A stretch of 40,455 bases of DNA, from the NCBI GenBank assembly GCA_946412015.1, contig CAMKGA010000015.1:1-40455 (forward strand). The letters are read 5' to 3'. The position numbers were made by a program, and so were the translations under genes. Under the pieces are notes generated by a model, which was given only the letters and a program-made list of their open reading frames with translations, had not been told where the DNA came from and searched no databases. Source of the DNA: an uncultured Caryophanales bacterium. GTDB lineage: Bacteria > Bacillota_I > Bacilli_A > RF39 > UBA660. Shown piece by piece: positions 28,743 to 37,009 of this stretch (the stretch's first letter is position 1; each line of letters begins with the position of its first letter).

Positions 28743-28754
28743 GCCTGACTACGG
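28721..28754 (+). repeat. tRNA-Gly-like fragment (intact element)
   Basis: TTGGTAGAAC followed by AAGCCTTTCCAAGCCTGA and TACGG. The host tRNA-Gly reads ATGGTAGAAC, then CAGCCTTCCAAGCTGA and AACGTGG, so D-arm and anticodon-arm sequences occur in the right order, in reverse orientation to the gene 60 bp away. Confidence 0.5.
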
Positions 28755-28755
28755 A

Positions 28756-28794
28756 CAAAATAAAAACTTACGAACTTTAATTAGTCCGTAAGTT
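28756..28794 (-). terminator. Terminator of tRNA-Gly, supplied by the element
   Basis: AACTTACG (28765-28772) and CGTAAGTT (28787-28794) form a perfect 8-bp stem with a T run on the minus strand. It lies 10 bp beyond the tRNA CCA end and differs from the hairpins beside the other junctions. Confidence 0.75.
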
Positions 28795-28803
28795 GTCTTC
28801 AAA

Positions 28804-28810
28804 TGGAGCG
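28804..28810. other. Attachment-site junction TGGAGCG (right end, within tRNA-Gly)
   Basis: The right-hand copy of the junction, formed by the tRNA 3' end itself. The other copies are at 16661, 20587 and 23248. Confidence 0.65.
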
Positions 28811-28877
28811 GGTGATGGGAATCGGACCCACGTTATCAGCTTGGAAGGCTGGAGTTCTACCATTGAACTACACCCGC
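28804..28877 (-). tRNA. tRNA-Gly (anticodon TCC), CCA encoded
   Basis: 74 nt. Acceptor GCGGGTG pairs with CACCCGC, discriminator T, then CCA. The D arm has AATGGTAGAAC, the anticodon loop is CTTCCAA with TCC, and the T loop is TCCGATT (the usual first T-loop T follows the stem). Strong promoter at 28907-28935. Its last seven bases (complement TGGAGCG) are the recurring junction of the island, so insertions at its 3' end leave it whole. Confidence 0.97.
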
Positions 28878-28906
28878 AGATGTCATTAAATTTGCTGACA
28901 AGATAA

Positions 28907-28935
28907 ATTATATCTTATTTTATCTTCATCGTCAA
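28907..28935 (-). promoter_or_regulatory. Sigma-A promoter of tRNA-Gly
   Basis: On the minus strand TTGACG (28935-28930), 17-bp spacer, TATAAT (28912-28907); the start would be about 23 bp before the tRNA. The rest of 28936-29060 is AT-rich with A/T runs and no other feature I can support. Confidence 0.8.
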
Positions 28936-29061
28936 GATGTTTTTAAAAAATTTTTAAAAAATGTTAAAAAAAAATATTTAAAAAAGTTAATTAAAAAAAT
29001 ATAATATGTAAAATATATTAAAAGCTAATAATAAATTCTAGTAATTATTTTAAATATTTAG

Positions 29062-29067
29062 TATAAT
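29062..29067 (+). promoter_or_regulatory. -10 box of the NfeD/SPFH operon
   Basis: TATAAT 22 bp before the GTG start of the NfeD gene; the -35 region is not clear. Confidence 0.45.
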
Positions 29068-29089
29068 CTATCTATAAAGAGGTGATATT

Positions 29090-29506
29090 GTGACTTTTAT
29101 CTGGCTTGCTATTATATTATTATTGGTAGTTATAGAAATATCTACAGTACAACTTACAACAGTTTGGTTTGTAGTAAGTGGTATTATATCTATGATTATA
29201 TCAATATTTATAAATAATATTGAAATTGAGTTTGCAATTTTTGTAATTGGTGGTATATTATTACTGTTTACAACACGCCCTTATTTAATGAAAAAATTGA
29301 AAGTAAAAGAATCTAGAACTAATTTAGATAGGGTAATTGGAATGCACGGTGTTGTTACTCAAGATATAGAGAAGCTTTCTCCAGGTGAGGTTAAAGTAGA
29401 TGGTAAGAGGTGGACTGCAATTGCAAATGAAGAAATAAAAAAGGGTAAGGTAGTTGAAATACTAAAAATTGAAGGAGTTAAATTAAAAGTAAAGGAGATT
29501 GATTAA
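29090..29506 (+). CDS. NfeD-family membrane protein (short form)
   Basis: 138 residues, GTG start with AGAGGTG upstream. Two to three membrane helices fill residues 1-65 (WLAIILLLVVIEISTV, FVVSGIISMIISIF, IEFAIFVIGGILLLF), then an OB-fold C-terminal domain (about 80-138: IGMHGVVTQDIEKLSPGEVKVDGKRW). This is the short NfeD type without the N-terminal serine protease. Such proteins are nearly always paired with an SPFH protein, as here three bases downstream, and act in membrane microdomain organisation. Confidence 0.9.
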   Translation: MTFIWLAIILLLVVIEISTVQLTTVWFVVSGIISMIISIFINNIEIEFAIFVIGGILLLFTTRPYLMKKLKVKESRTNLDRVIGMHGVVTQDIEKLSPGEVKVDGKRWTAIANEEIKKGKVVEILKIEGVKLKVKEID

Positions 29507-29508
29507 TT

Positions 29509-30399
29509 ATGTTATTATTATTTATTATTTTAGTTATTATAGTTATTATTGTTATTCCAAATATAAGAGTAGTACCACAAGCAAAAGCATATGTAATAGA
29601 AAGATTAGGTTCGTATTATACAACATGGCAAAATGGGTTACACATAAAAATACCATTTATAGATAGAATATCTAGACAAGTAAATTTAAAAGAAATTGTA
29701 AAGGATTTTGATCCACAACCAGTTATTACTAAAGATAATGTAACTATGCAAATAGATACAGTTGTTTATTTTCAAATAACTGACCCAAAACTTTATACAT
29801 ATGGAGTAGACCAACCAATATCTGCAATTGAAAACTTAACTGCAACAACACTTCGTAATATAATAGGAGAATTAGAACTAGATCAAACATTAACAAGTCG
29901 TGATATTATTAATTCAAAGATGCGTTCAATACTTGATGAAGCAACAGATTCTTGGGGAATTAAAGTAAATAGAGTAGAGCTTAAAAACATTTTTCCTCCA
30001 AGAGAAATTCAAGAAGCAATGGAGAAACAAATGCGTGCAGAACGTGAAAGAAGAGAAGCCATTTTAAAAGCAGAAGGTGAAAAAAGAAGTAGTATTTTAA
30101 TTGCTGAAGGTGAGAAAGAAAGTGCAATTTTGCGTGCTGAGGCTGAAAAAGAATCACGCATTAAAAAAGCAGAAGGAGAAGCTGAGGCAATCTTAAAATT
30201 AAAACAAGCAGAAGCACAAGGTATAGAACTAATTAAAAACGCTAAAGCAGATGAAAAAGTAATTGCTCTAAAGAGTTTGGATGCATTAAAGACTGTAGCT
30301 GATGGCAAGGCAACAAAAATAATTGTTCCATCAGATTTACAAAACATTGCAACATTAGGTACGACTGTTAGAGAGATGTTAAAAGATAATAAAGAATGA
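29509..30399 (+). CDS. SPFH/band 7 (stomatin-like) protein, QmcA type
   Basis: 296 residues. One N-terminal membrane helix (1-18), SPFH domain (about 20-175: VPQAKAYVIERLGSYY, KIPFIDRISRQVNLKE, MQIDTVVYFQITDP, TTLRNIIGELELDQTL), then an Ala/Glu/Lys-rich coiled coil (about 178-240, repeats such as AILKAEGEKRSSIL) that drives oligomerisation, and a C-terminal amphipathic segment. It is a membrane scaffold that usually works with NfeD, the adjacent gene. The last codons overlap the start of the CPBP protease gene (ATGA), so all three are coupled. Confidence 0.93.
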   Translation: MLLLFIILVIIVIIVIPNIRVVPQAKAYVIERLGSYYTTWQNGLHIKIPFIDRISRQVNLKEIVKDFDPQPVITKDNVTMQIDTVVYFQITDPKLYTYGVDQPISAIENLTATTLRNIIGELELDQTLTSRDIINSKMRSILDEATDSWGIKVNRVELKNIFPPREIQEAMEKQMRAERERREAILKAEGEKRSSILIAEGEKESAILRAEAEKESRIKKAEGEAEAILKLKQAEAQGIELIKNAKADEKVIALKSLDALKTVADGKATKIIVPSDLQNIATLGTTVREMLKDNKE

Positions 30400-31196
30400 A
30401 AAAAATACTTCACATAATACTTTGGCCAATTATATTTATACTTGGCCAATTTTTTATTCAAAATTTATTTATAGCATCATTTAACAGTCATAATATAGAT
30501 ACCTATAGAAAATTATATAAATCATTTACAGATTTAGAAATAATAGAAACGTCACAATATAAAACAGATTTATTAAATTATATGAACTTACATGCTTTAC
30601 TAATTACTTCTATAACGTTTATTGTATTTGGAATTATATTTTTAGTATTAATTAAGCCATATAAAAAGAATGAAATAAATACTAATATAAGTTTAAAAAC
30701 AATTATACTAATTATTCTATCAGGTATTTCTATTGCAATTTTTTATAATACTTTAATTTATTTCATTAATAATGTAATACATATTACAGATAATTATATA
30801 ATAAGTGATATACCGCTTTTTACTTTATTTTTAACAACCGGTATAATGGGTCCAATACTAGAAGAGTTATTATTTAGAGGAATCGTTTATAATAGATTAC
30901 AATTATATTTAAATCATAAAAAATCAGTAATTATTGCTAGTATATTATTTTCATTAATGCATTTTCCTAATATTATAAATATGATATATACATTTTTCTT
31001 ATCATTTATTATGATATATTTATATGATAAATACAAAACATTAAAGTTATCTATATTATTTCATATTATAATAAATATAACAGTATTATTTTTAGTTTAT
31101 ATTTTAATTCAAAATAATATTTTAATAAACACATTACTACTTATTATAAGTTTAATTACTACACCTATATTACTTACGAAATTATATAAAAGCTAA
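30396..31196 (+). CDS. CPBP-family intramembrane metalloprotease
   Basis: 266 residues with about seven to eight membrane helices. The family motifs are present: EELLFRG (EExxxR), FSLMHFP (FxxxH) and HIIINIT (HxxxN). These proteases (Rce1/Abi family) act on prenylated or other membrane substrates; in Firmicutes many are linked to peptide-toxin self-immunity. Translationally coupled to the SPFH gene by a 4-base overlap, so it may act in the same membrane microdomain. The substrate is unknown. Confidence 0.9.
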   Translation: MKKILHIILWPIIFILGQFFIQNLFIASFNSHNIDTYRKLYKSFTDLEIIETSQYKTDLLNYMNLHALLITSITFIVFGIIFLVLIKPYKKNEINTNISLKTIILIILSGISIAIFYNTLIYFINNVIHITDNYIISDIPLFTLFLTTGIMGPILEELLFRGIVYNRLQLYLNHKKSVIIASILFSLMHFPNIINMIYTFFLSFIMIYLYDKYKTLKLSILFHIIINITVLFLVYILIQNNILINTLLLIISLITTPILLTKLYKS

Positions 31197-31197
31197 T

Positions 31198-31226
31198 TTG
31201 ATAAAATTATGATTTTTTGGTATAAT
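31198..31226 (+). promoter_or_regulatory. Sigma-A promoter of the dipeptidase operon
   Basis: TTGATA (31198-31203), 17-bp spacer, TATAAT (31221-31226); the start would fall about 20 bp before the ATG, just ahead of the strong ribosome site GAGGGGGG. Confidence 0.8.
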
Positions 31227-31251
31227 ATGCAACAAAAAGAGGGGGGATTTA

Positions 31252-32235
31252 ATGATAGATTTACACTTTGATTTGCTTACAAAATTATATACAAGTTATT
31301 TAGAAAATGATTATGAATTTATTGATAATTTTATTAAAAATTATAATGAAAATAATGTTACTGGTGTGATAGCTAATTTGTGCTTTATGTCTAAAGAAGA
31401 GATGAAGAACGAATATCACAAAAATTATTACAATGAATCTGTTAGTGTAATAGAAATGTTTAAAGTAGTAAAAAAATTATTAGAAGAGAGAAATATTAAA
31501 AATATTGATATAATTATGTCCATTGAAGGATGTGATTATGTCGATATTAAGGATTTAGATATTTTATATGAATTAGGGCTTCGAGCAATACTTCCAGTAT
31601 GGAATGAAAAGAATAAATATGGTTCAGGCAATAGATCAGATATAGGACTTACTAAAGAAGGAGTTAAGTTTGTTTTTCATGCGTTTGAGCTTGGAATTGG
31701 ACTTGACCTATCTCATGCTAATAAAAAGACATTTGATGATATAATTGAGGTTGCAAAATGTGCTAGTAGTGTAGAGTTAAATCCAATTGTTTATGCTTCT
31801 CATTCAAATGTTTATAATTTATGTAAAAGAGATAGAAATTTAACTGATGAACAATTACTTAAAATAAAAAGTTTAAACGGATTAGTAGGATTATTCTCAA
31901 ATAGAGGTTTTGTATTTGAAAACTCTCTAAGAGATAAGACAGATAATAAATTAGTAATAGAAAAATATGTAGAGCATATTAAGTATTTAGAAAATTTATT
32001 TGGTGGTTTAGATAATATTGCACTAAGTACAGATGATATGACATTTTGTGCAGATAAGGATATAGAATATTTAGATTGTCCAATATTTAATTATTCTACT
32101 ATTAAAGATGAGCTTGTATCTTGTTTATTAAATTATTATAGTAAAGACAATATAGAAAAATTATTATATGGTAATTCTAAGAAGTTATTTGATAAATTAA
32201 ATAAAAAAGATAGTATAAAGGTAAAGATAAAATAA
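31252..32235 (+). CDS. Membrane dipeptidase (peptidase family M19)
   Basis: 327 residues. Metal ligands of the M19 fold appear in order: DLHFD (His and Asp), MSIEGCD (bridging Glu), DLSHAN and YASHSN (His), and STDDM (Asp). Cytoplasmic; no signal peptide. M19 enzymes cleave dipeptides, often with a D-residue at the C-terminal position, and take part in cell-wall peptide turnover. It is first in a run of five genes that includes two penicillin-binding-like serine hydrolases, which supports a peptide or D-amino-acid role (inference). Confidence 0.93.
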   Translation: MIDLHFDLLTKLYTSYLENDYEFIDNFIKNYNENNVTGVIANLCFMSKEEMKNEYHKNYYNESVSVIEMFKVVKKLLEERNIKNIDIIMSIEGCDYVDIKDLDILYELGLRAILPVWNEKNKYGSGNRSDIGLTKEGVKFVFHAFELGIGLDLSHANKKTFDDIIEVAKCASSVELNPIVYASHSNVYNLCKRDRNLTDEQLLKIKSLNGLVGLFSNRGFVFENSLRDKTDNKLVIEKYVEHIKYLENLFGGLDNIALSTDDMTFCADKDIEYLDCPIFNYSTIKDELVSCLLNYYSKDNIEKLLYGNSKKLFDKLNKKDSIKVKIK

Positions 32236-32236
32236 T

Positions 32237-33292
32237 ATGATAGAAGATAAATTATTAGAAATGATTAATAATGAAGCTTTTCCATCTGCCAATTATTCAT
32301 TAATAACACCATTTAATAAATATATTGGTAGTGTTGGAAATAAAGCATTATATCCTAGTATTGAAAAAAATAGTATTAATACTTTATATGATATGGCATC
32401 ATTAACTAAAGTAGTAGTTACCAATACTATTATAAGTAGAATGTTAGATAAAAAAATGATTAGTTTAAATGATTTAGTATGTAGTTATTTACCACGTTTT
32501 AAACATAAGAATATAAAAATAATAGATCTTTTAACACACTCGTCAGGACTTCCAGCAGATTTAAAACCAGATATTAATTTGAATGAAGAAGAATATATAA
32601 ATAGGATATATGATTTAGATTTAGTTTATAAAACTAATAGTAAAGTAGTTTATTCAGATATTGGATTTATTATATTAGGATTTATGATAGAAAATATTTA
32701 TCATGAAAAATTAGATGAAGTAGCTAAAAAAGAAGTGTTCATTCCGCTTAATATGCTTAATAGTTGTTTTAATCCTAAAGATAAAAAATTGTGTGCACCA
32801 ACTGAAATAGATAAAAGAGGCGTTGTAAGAGACGTTGTACATGATGAAAAAGCATATGTTTTAGGTGGAACCTGTGGACATGCTGGATTATTTTCAACAA
32901 TAAAAGATATTACAAATTTTTGTGAAATGATATTAAATAATGGATATTTTAATGGTATGAGATATTTATCCAAGAATATAATTGATTTATATTATTAACC
33001 ATTAATATTAGAAGATGAAAAAAGATATAGAACAGTAGGGTGGATAGTAGGTAGTAAATCTACTGCAACAGGTAATCTAGGTAGTATGGATACTATATTT
33101 CATTTAGGATTTACAGGAACTAGTATTATTATAGATAGAAATAAACATATTGCATCTATATTGCTTACTAATCGAATTCATCCAACTAGAGATAATAAAA
33201 AAATATATGATTGTAGACCAGAGTTTTATAAACTATGTAATGATATATATGATTTAGAGAAAAAACTTAATTTAAGGGGGAATATAAAATGA
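32237..33292 (+). pseudogene. Beta-lactamase-fold serine hydrolase broken by in-frame TAA
   Basis: The frame from ATG 32237 to 33292 would encode 351 residues but has TAA at 32996-32998. Before the stop: SLTKVV (SxxK nucleophile), YSDIGF (YxN-like motif) and GTCGHAGLFST. After it, without a shift: RYRTVGWIVGS, then HLGFTGTS (the KTG-like motif, here HxGFTGT) and a class C/esterase-type end. Both halves are well conserved, so the change is recent or an assembly error. It lies two bases after the dipeptidase and abuts the HD gene. Confidence 0.8.
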
Positions 33293-34317
33293 TAAGTTTT
33301 AATAAAATAAGTGATATGAAAGAAAAATATAAGTTATATGCTAATGATTGTTTTTTAAAAATGCAAAAGAAGAATATGAATATAGGTACTGATATTAAAC
33401 TTAAAGTAAATCATGGTATTACTATGAGTGATGCAGTAGGAAATACTACATTAAAATCAGGATTCTTTAATGAATCATATACACTAAGTGGAAGTGTTGA
33501 TGGACTTTTACACGATGTAGGTAGATTCCCACAATACTATTTATCTGGAACATTAAAAGATAAAGAATCACAAGAGTTTACTGGATTTAAAGATCATGGT
33601 AGATATGGTGCTTATTATCTAGGTAAAGATAATAATAAATTACTTAGATATTTTCTCGGTGAAAATAAAGAATATGATGAAATAATTAAAGAAGTAGTTA
33701 AGGAACATACTACAATTACTAATAAAGATTATATAAAAAATATAAGTGAACTTACAAATGTTTTTCAAAACTACCATATTGATGAAGTAGTAAAAGGAAG
33801 TAAGGATATAAAAGATAAACTTATTGCTTTAAAATTATTAGTATTAAGAGAAGAAGATAGTTTAGAAATATTACATAAAGTTAGTGAATTATTATGGCGT
33901 CCAGCTATTGGTAGCGAAAAGAAGTATCATATTAAAGATATTCCATGGCAACAATTTATTAACTTTGATTATATAGATATGAATAAATTAAAAGAACAAG
34001 GTTTATGGTCTTGTAATGTAGGATTTTTACTTAGATATAGTTTGCTTTTTCATAATATAAATTTTGTTGGTACTTTAAAAAATATAAAAGAAGAAGATAT
34101 TCTAAAGAAAATATATATAAATCAAAAAAATAATGTAACAAACGATAATGATGAATATATAACTGATGATGCATTAATTGATCCAAGATTGTATGAAGCA
34201 TATAAATTTACTGAACTTGCAATTGATAATTTAATAGAAACATCAAAAGATGGAAAAGTAATTACCAATGAGTCAAGAGAAGAAGCAAAACAAAAAACAT
34301 TAAAAGCATTTAAATAG
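33289..34317 (+). CDS. HD-domain phosphohydrolase
   Basis: 342 residues. LLHDVGRFPQY is the HD signature; DHGRYGAYYL and KEHTTIT supply further metal-ligand histidines in the spacing of the HD fold, and a final Asp follows in the helical C-terminal half. It is probably a nucleotide or phosphoester hydrolase; the substrate is unknown. AAGGGGG lies before the ATG, which overlaps the previous stop (ATGA). It sits between two serine-hydrolase genes in one operon. Confidence 0.8.
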   Translation: MISFNKISDMKEKYKLYANDCFLKMQKKNMNIGTDIKLKVNHGITMSDAVGNTTLKSGFFNESYTLSGSVDGLLHDVGRFPQYYLSGTLKDKESQEFTGFKDHGRYGAYYLGKDNNKLLRYFLGENKEYDEIIKEVVKEHTTITNKDYIKNISELTNVFQNYHIDEVVKGSKDIKDKLIALKLLVLREEDSLEILHKVSELLWRPAIGSEKKYHIKDIPWQQFINFDYIDMNKLKEQGLWSCNVGFLLRYSLLFHNINFVGTLKNIKEEDILKKIYINQKNNVTNDNDEYITDDALIDPRLYEAYKFTELAIDNLIETSKDGKVITNESREEAKQKTLKAFK

Positions 34318-34326
34318 TGAGGTAAT

Positions 34327-35643
34327 ATGAATAGAGTAGATAGAATAAATCAAGTTATTGAAGATTTAGAAAAAAAAGGAAGTACATTTGAAAATAGAGA
34401 TGAATTAATTAATAGAAGTTTAGAATTAACAAAAAAAGATATTAGTTTAGAAGAAGTAATTAATAGTATAAGAGAAAATATGGAAATATGTACTAAAGAG
34501 TTTTTAATAAAAAAAAGTAAATATGATATAAATTATATTTCAGGTATATCAAGTTGTATATATATTCCATCATTTGATAATAGTGGAGAGATTAAATTAA
34601 AATTTATTGGAGGTAATTCTTCACGTAATAACGATTTAAAAATAAACGAAAATACTTTATTTGATGTTGCTTCCATAACAAAATTATATACTTTGATTTT
34701 AGCTTTTGAATTTGAAAGAATAGGACTTATTAATTTAAATGAAAGAATAAGTGACGTTGATAAAGACTTTAAAGGTTTAGAAGATTTTACATTTAATGAT
34801 TTAATTAGATTATGTGGTGAGATAGAAACTAAAGGTAATATTACGAGTGCTAAAAGTATTGAAGAAGCATATACTATATTAAAAACTGCAAGTTTAAAAT
34901 CAAATGATAGAACTATTAATAAATATACTGATTTTGGAGCTATTATAATAGGAGAAGCATTATGTAAAAGAGTAAAAGAAACATATAATATTGATTTAAA
35001 ATTTGAAGATTTAATAGATATGTTTATTTTAACTCCATTAAATTTAAAAAATACTTTGTTTAATCCTAAAACTACTAATACAAGTGGTAATAATAATTAT
35101 AACTATGTACATGATCCAAAAGCTAGAATATTAGGTGGGGCAGTTGGTTCTGCTGGAATATTTACAACTAGTGACGATCTTGCTAAACTCGCTAAGGCAA
35201 TATATAGTGTAAACTATATAAATAAAAAGTTCTTATCAAGTGATTATGTTAGAAGAATGGGAGAAATTCCATTTCCTGAGTCTCCAAGTTCAAATAAAGG
35301 TAATTTAGGATTATATGTAAAGCATCCAAGAGGGCTTGACAAAACATATACACCAAATGAATCTGCAAAATTTAGTTTTTCAATGCAAGGGTGGACAGGG
35401 TCTATCGCAATATTTGATCCTTATAATTTAATTCATCAAAATATATTAGTTAATTCAATTTTAGAATCAAATGATAAAGATATAGTGTTGAATGATAAAC
35501 CACGAGGATTTGGTGGCGCAATGGATGAGTATTTAAAACAAATTACATTTAATACTATGTTAACTTATATAGCAAAAAAATATTATAATACATATTGTAA
35601 TAGTAAAGAATCAATTGATAAAACTAGTAAGGTGGTAAGATAA
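34327..35643 (+). CDS. Beta-lactamase-fold serine hydrolase (class C / PBP-like)
   Basis: 438 residues with no signal peptide. An N-terminal helical extension of about 80 residues precedes the domain. DVASITKLYTL carries the SxxK nucleophile, YTDFGAIIIGEAL the Y-x-(N/D/F) region, GGAVGSAGIFTTSDDL the conserved glycine-rich turn, and FSMQGWTGS the K/H-T-G equivalent. The core resembles the broken gene at 32237, so the operon has two paralogues. Likely an esterase or D-aminopeptidase rather than a true beta-lactamase, since it seems cytoplasmic. Confidence 0.85.
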   Translation: MNRVDRINQVIEDLEKKGSTFENRDELINRSLELTKKDISLEEVINSIRENMEICTKEFLIKKSKYDINYISGISSCIYIPSFDNSGEIKLKFIGGNSSRNNDLKINENTLFDVASITKLYTLILAFEFERIGLINLNERISDVDKDFKGLEDFTFNDLIRLCGEIETKGNITSAKSIEEAYTILKTASLKSNDRTINKYTDFGAIIIGEALCKRVKETYNIDLKFEDLIDMFILTPLNLKNTLFNPKTTNTSGNNNYNYVHDPKARILGGAVGSAGIFTTSDDLAKLAKAIYSVNYINKKFLSSDYVRRMGEIPFPESPSSNKGNLGLYVKHPRGLDKTYTPNESAKFSFSMQGWTGSIAIFDPYNLIHQNILVNSILESNDKDIVLNDKPRGFGGAMDEYLKQITFNTMLTYIAKKYYNTYCNSKESIDKTSKVVR

Positions 35644-35644
35644 A

Positions 35645-36283
35645 ATGGGAAATGAATTAGTATATAGTGATACAATAATATATTCAAATGAATTAATTGA
35701 TGTAAAAATCAGAAAGTATTTTGAATACAAAATTGTAAAAGAAAATTCTAAGGATAAAATAAGTAATGATGTAGAACTTACTAATATTCTTAAATTACAA
35801 AATATAAATATAGAGTTAGATGAGAGATTAATTATATTAAATAAATATATTATCTTAGTATTTAATGATGTAGAATTTAATGATTTAAATAATTCTATTG
35901 AATCTATTTATAATGTTAGAATGATTAATGGAAATTTAAATATGACAGTAGTAAAAAAAGATAATGTTCCTATTATTATTTCAGTTGAGGATACTAAAGT
36001 TACTCATATTAAGGGTTTACCATTTTCAAATGAGACAATCTATTCTTCTGGTATTAGTCAAGAAATATGGGATGGCTTAAAAAAAGAGGCTGAAACATTT
36101 GGACATGCATATGGAAAAGAAATTTTTAGAAGATTAGGTTCAAAACCAATTAATTATTATGCATATTTTAAAGAGGGATATAATTATTATATAAAACAAA
36201 AAATTGAAAAGTATAAGAATATAGTACCTGATGTAAAGGAAAAAATAAAAAAATTTGATTTTAAAAATGATAGTGATAAATAA
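35645..36283 (+). CDS. Hypothetical protein ending the dipeptidase operon
   Basis: 212 residues; begins one base after the serine-hydrolase stop. Mostly beta in the first 130 residues (paired hydrophobic strands such as LIILNKYIILVFNDVEF), then helical, with WDGLKKEAETFGHAYGKEIFRRLG and a basic C-terminus. No membrane helix, signal or known motif. A terminator follows at 36318, so it is the last gene of the operon starting at 31252. Not recognised. Confidence 0.65.
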   Translation: MGNELVYSDTIIYSNELIDVKIRKYFEYKIVKENSKDKISNDVELTNILKLQNINIELDERLIILNKYIILVFNDVEFNDLNNSIESIYNVRMINGNLNMTVVKKDNVPIIISVEDTKVTHIKGLPFSNETIYSSGISQEIWDGLKKEAETFGHAYGKEIFRRLGSKPINYYAYFKEGYNYYIKQKIEKYKNIVPDVKEKIKKFDFKNDSDK

Positions 36284-36317
36284 TTATCTATTATTTTATT
36301 TAACTAAAAAATTAGAG

Positions 36318-36346
36318 ACATGCAATAATTCTTGCGTGTTTTTTAT
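36318..36346 (+). terminator. Terminator of the dipeptidase operon
   Basis: ACATGCAA / TTGCGTGT (one G-T pair, 6-nt loop) followed by a T run. Confidence 0.75.
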
Positions 36347-36402
36347 TTTTTTAAGATAGTAAGTATTTATAAAATATGATAATATCATATTAGGTGATTA
36401 TA

Positions 36403-36906
36403 GTGAGATTAATTAAATATAATAAAATTATAATACTTTTTATTTTTCTATCATTTATACTTATTTTATCAGGGTGCGAAAGTAGTGATGCTGAGAAAGA
36501 TAACCTATTTAATCAGTTAAAAAAGCAAAAAATAATTGATAATGATTATAAGCTTATTGATGTTGTAACTGAGTCAGGACCTGCACCGGAACATTGTAGT
36601 AGTAGCACTTATAATATTTATCAAAATAATAATGGAAATATGATTGCAATACACTATGAAAGTGGAATTTTAAAAGATTGTAATTGTAATCACATTGTAT
36701 CAATATATTATTCAGTTACTAAACAAAACGATTATAATATTTTAACATCAGATATGGATGAAGCAAATTGTTGGGAACATACATATTACAAGTATGAAAA
36801 TGGTGATTTAACTGATAAAAATAAATATAGTTTAGATGGAAGTGCTAGAGTATATTATGTTAATATTAAAAAATCTTATTTTGGAACAAAATATATATTT
36901 AATTAA
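36403..36906 (+). CDS. Small lipoprotein
   Basis: 167 residues from GTG 36403, placed by AGGTGA at 36392-36397. The signal peptide has KYNKIIILFIFLSFIL followed by the lipobox LSGC, so the mature protein would be anchored to the outer membrane face through that Cys. The mature part has several cysteines (PAPEHCSSS, LKDCNCNH, ANCWEH), which could form disulfides or bind metal. Single gene between a terminator and the second pilin-like gene. Function not recognised. Confidence 0.75.
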   Translation: MRLIKYNKIIILFIFLSFILILSGCESSDAEKDNLFNQLKKQKIIDNDYKLIDVVTESGPAPEHCSSSTYNIYQNNNGNMIAIHYESGILKDCNCNHIVSIYYSVTKQNDYNILTSDMDEANCWEHTYYKYENGDLTDKNKYSLDGSARVYYVNIKKSYFGTKYIFN

Positions 36907-36959
36907 AATAAAGATTTCATTTAACAAATTTGAATAAATTTAAATATAACTCTTGTCTT

Positions 36960-36999
36960 TTTTTTGATAGACTTAATATAAAGGTAATATATAAGATAG
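36960..36999 (+). promoter_or_regulatory. 40-bp conserved block upstream of pilin-like gene 2
   Basis: Identical to 16-55 upstream of pilin-like gene 1. The ribosome site AGGAGG overlaps and follows its end. Probably a common promoter or leader for pilin-like genes in this genome. Confidence 0.55.
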
Positions 37000-37009
37000 G
37001 AGGAAGTTT

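Noticed and set aside
28680-28800. T-box riboswitch suggested by tRNA-Gly similarity in a leader.
   Set aside because: No T-box antiterminator sequence or specifier loop is visible, and the downstream gene is not an amino-acid or tRNA-charging gene.
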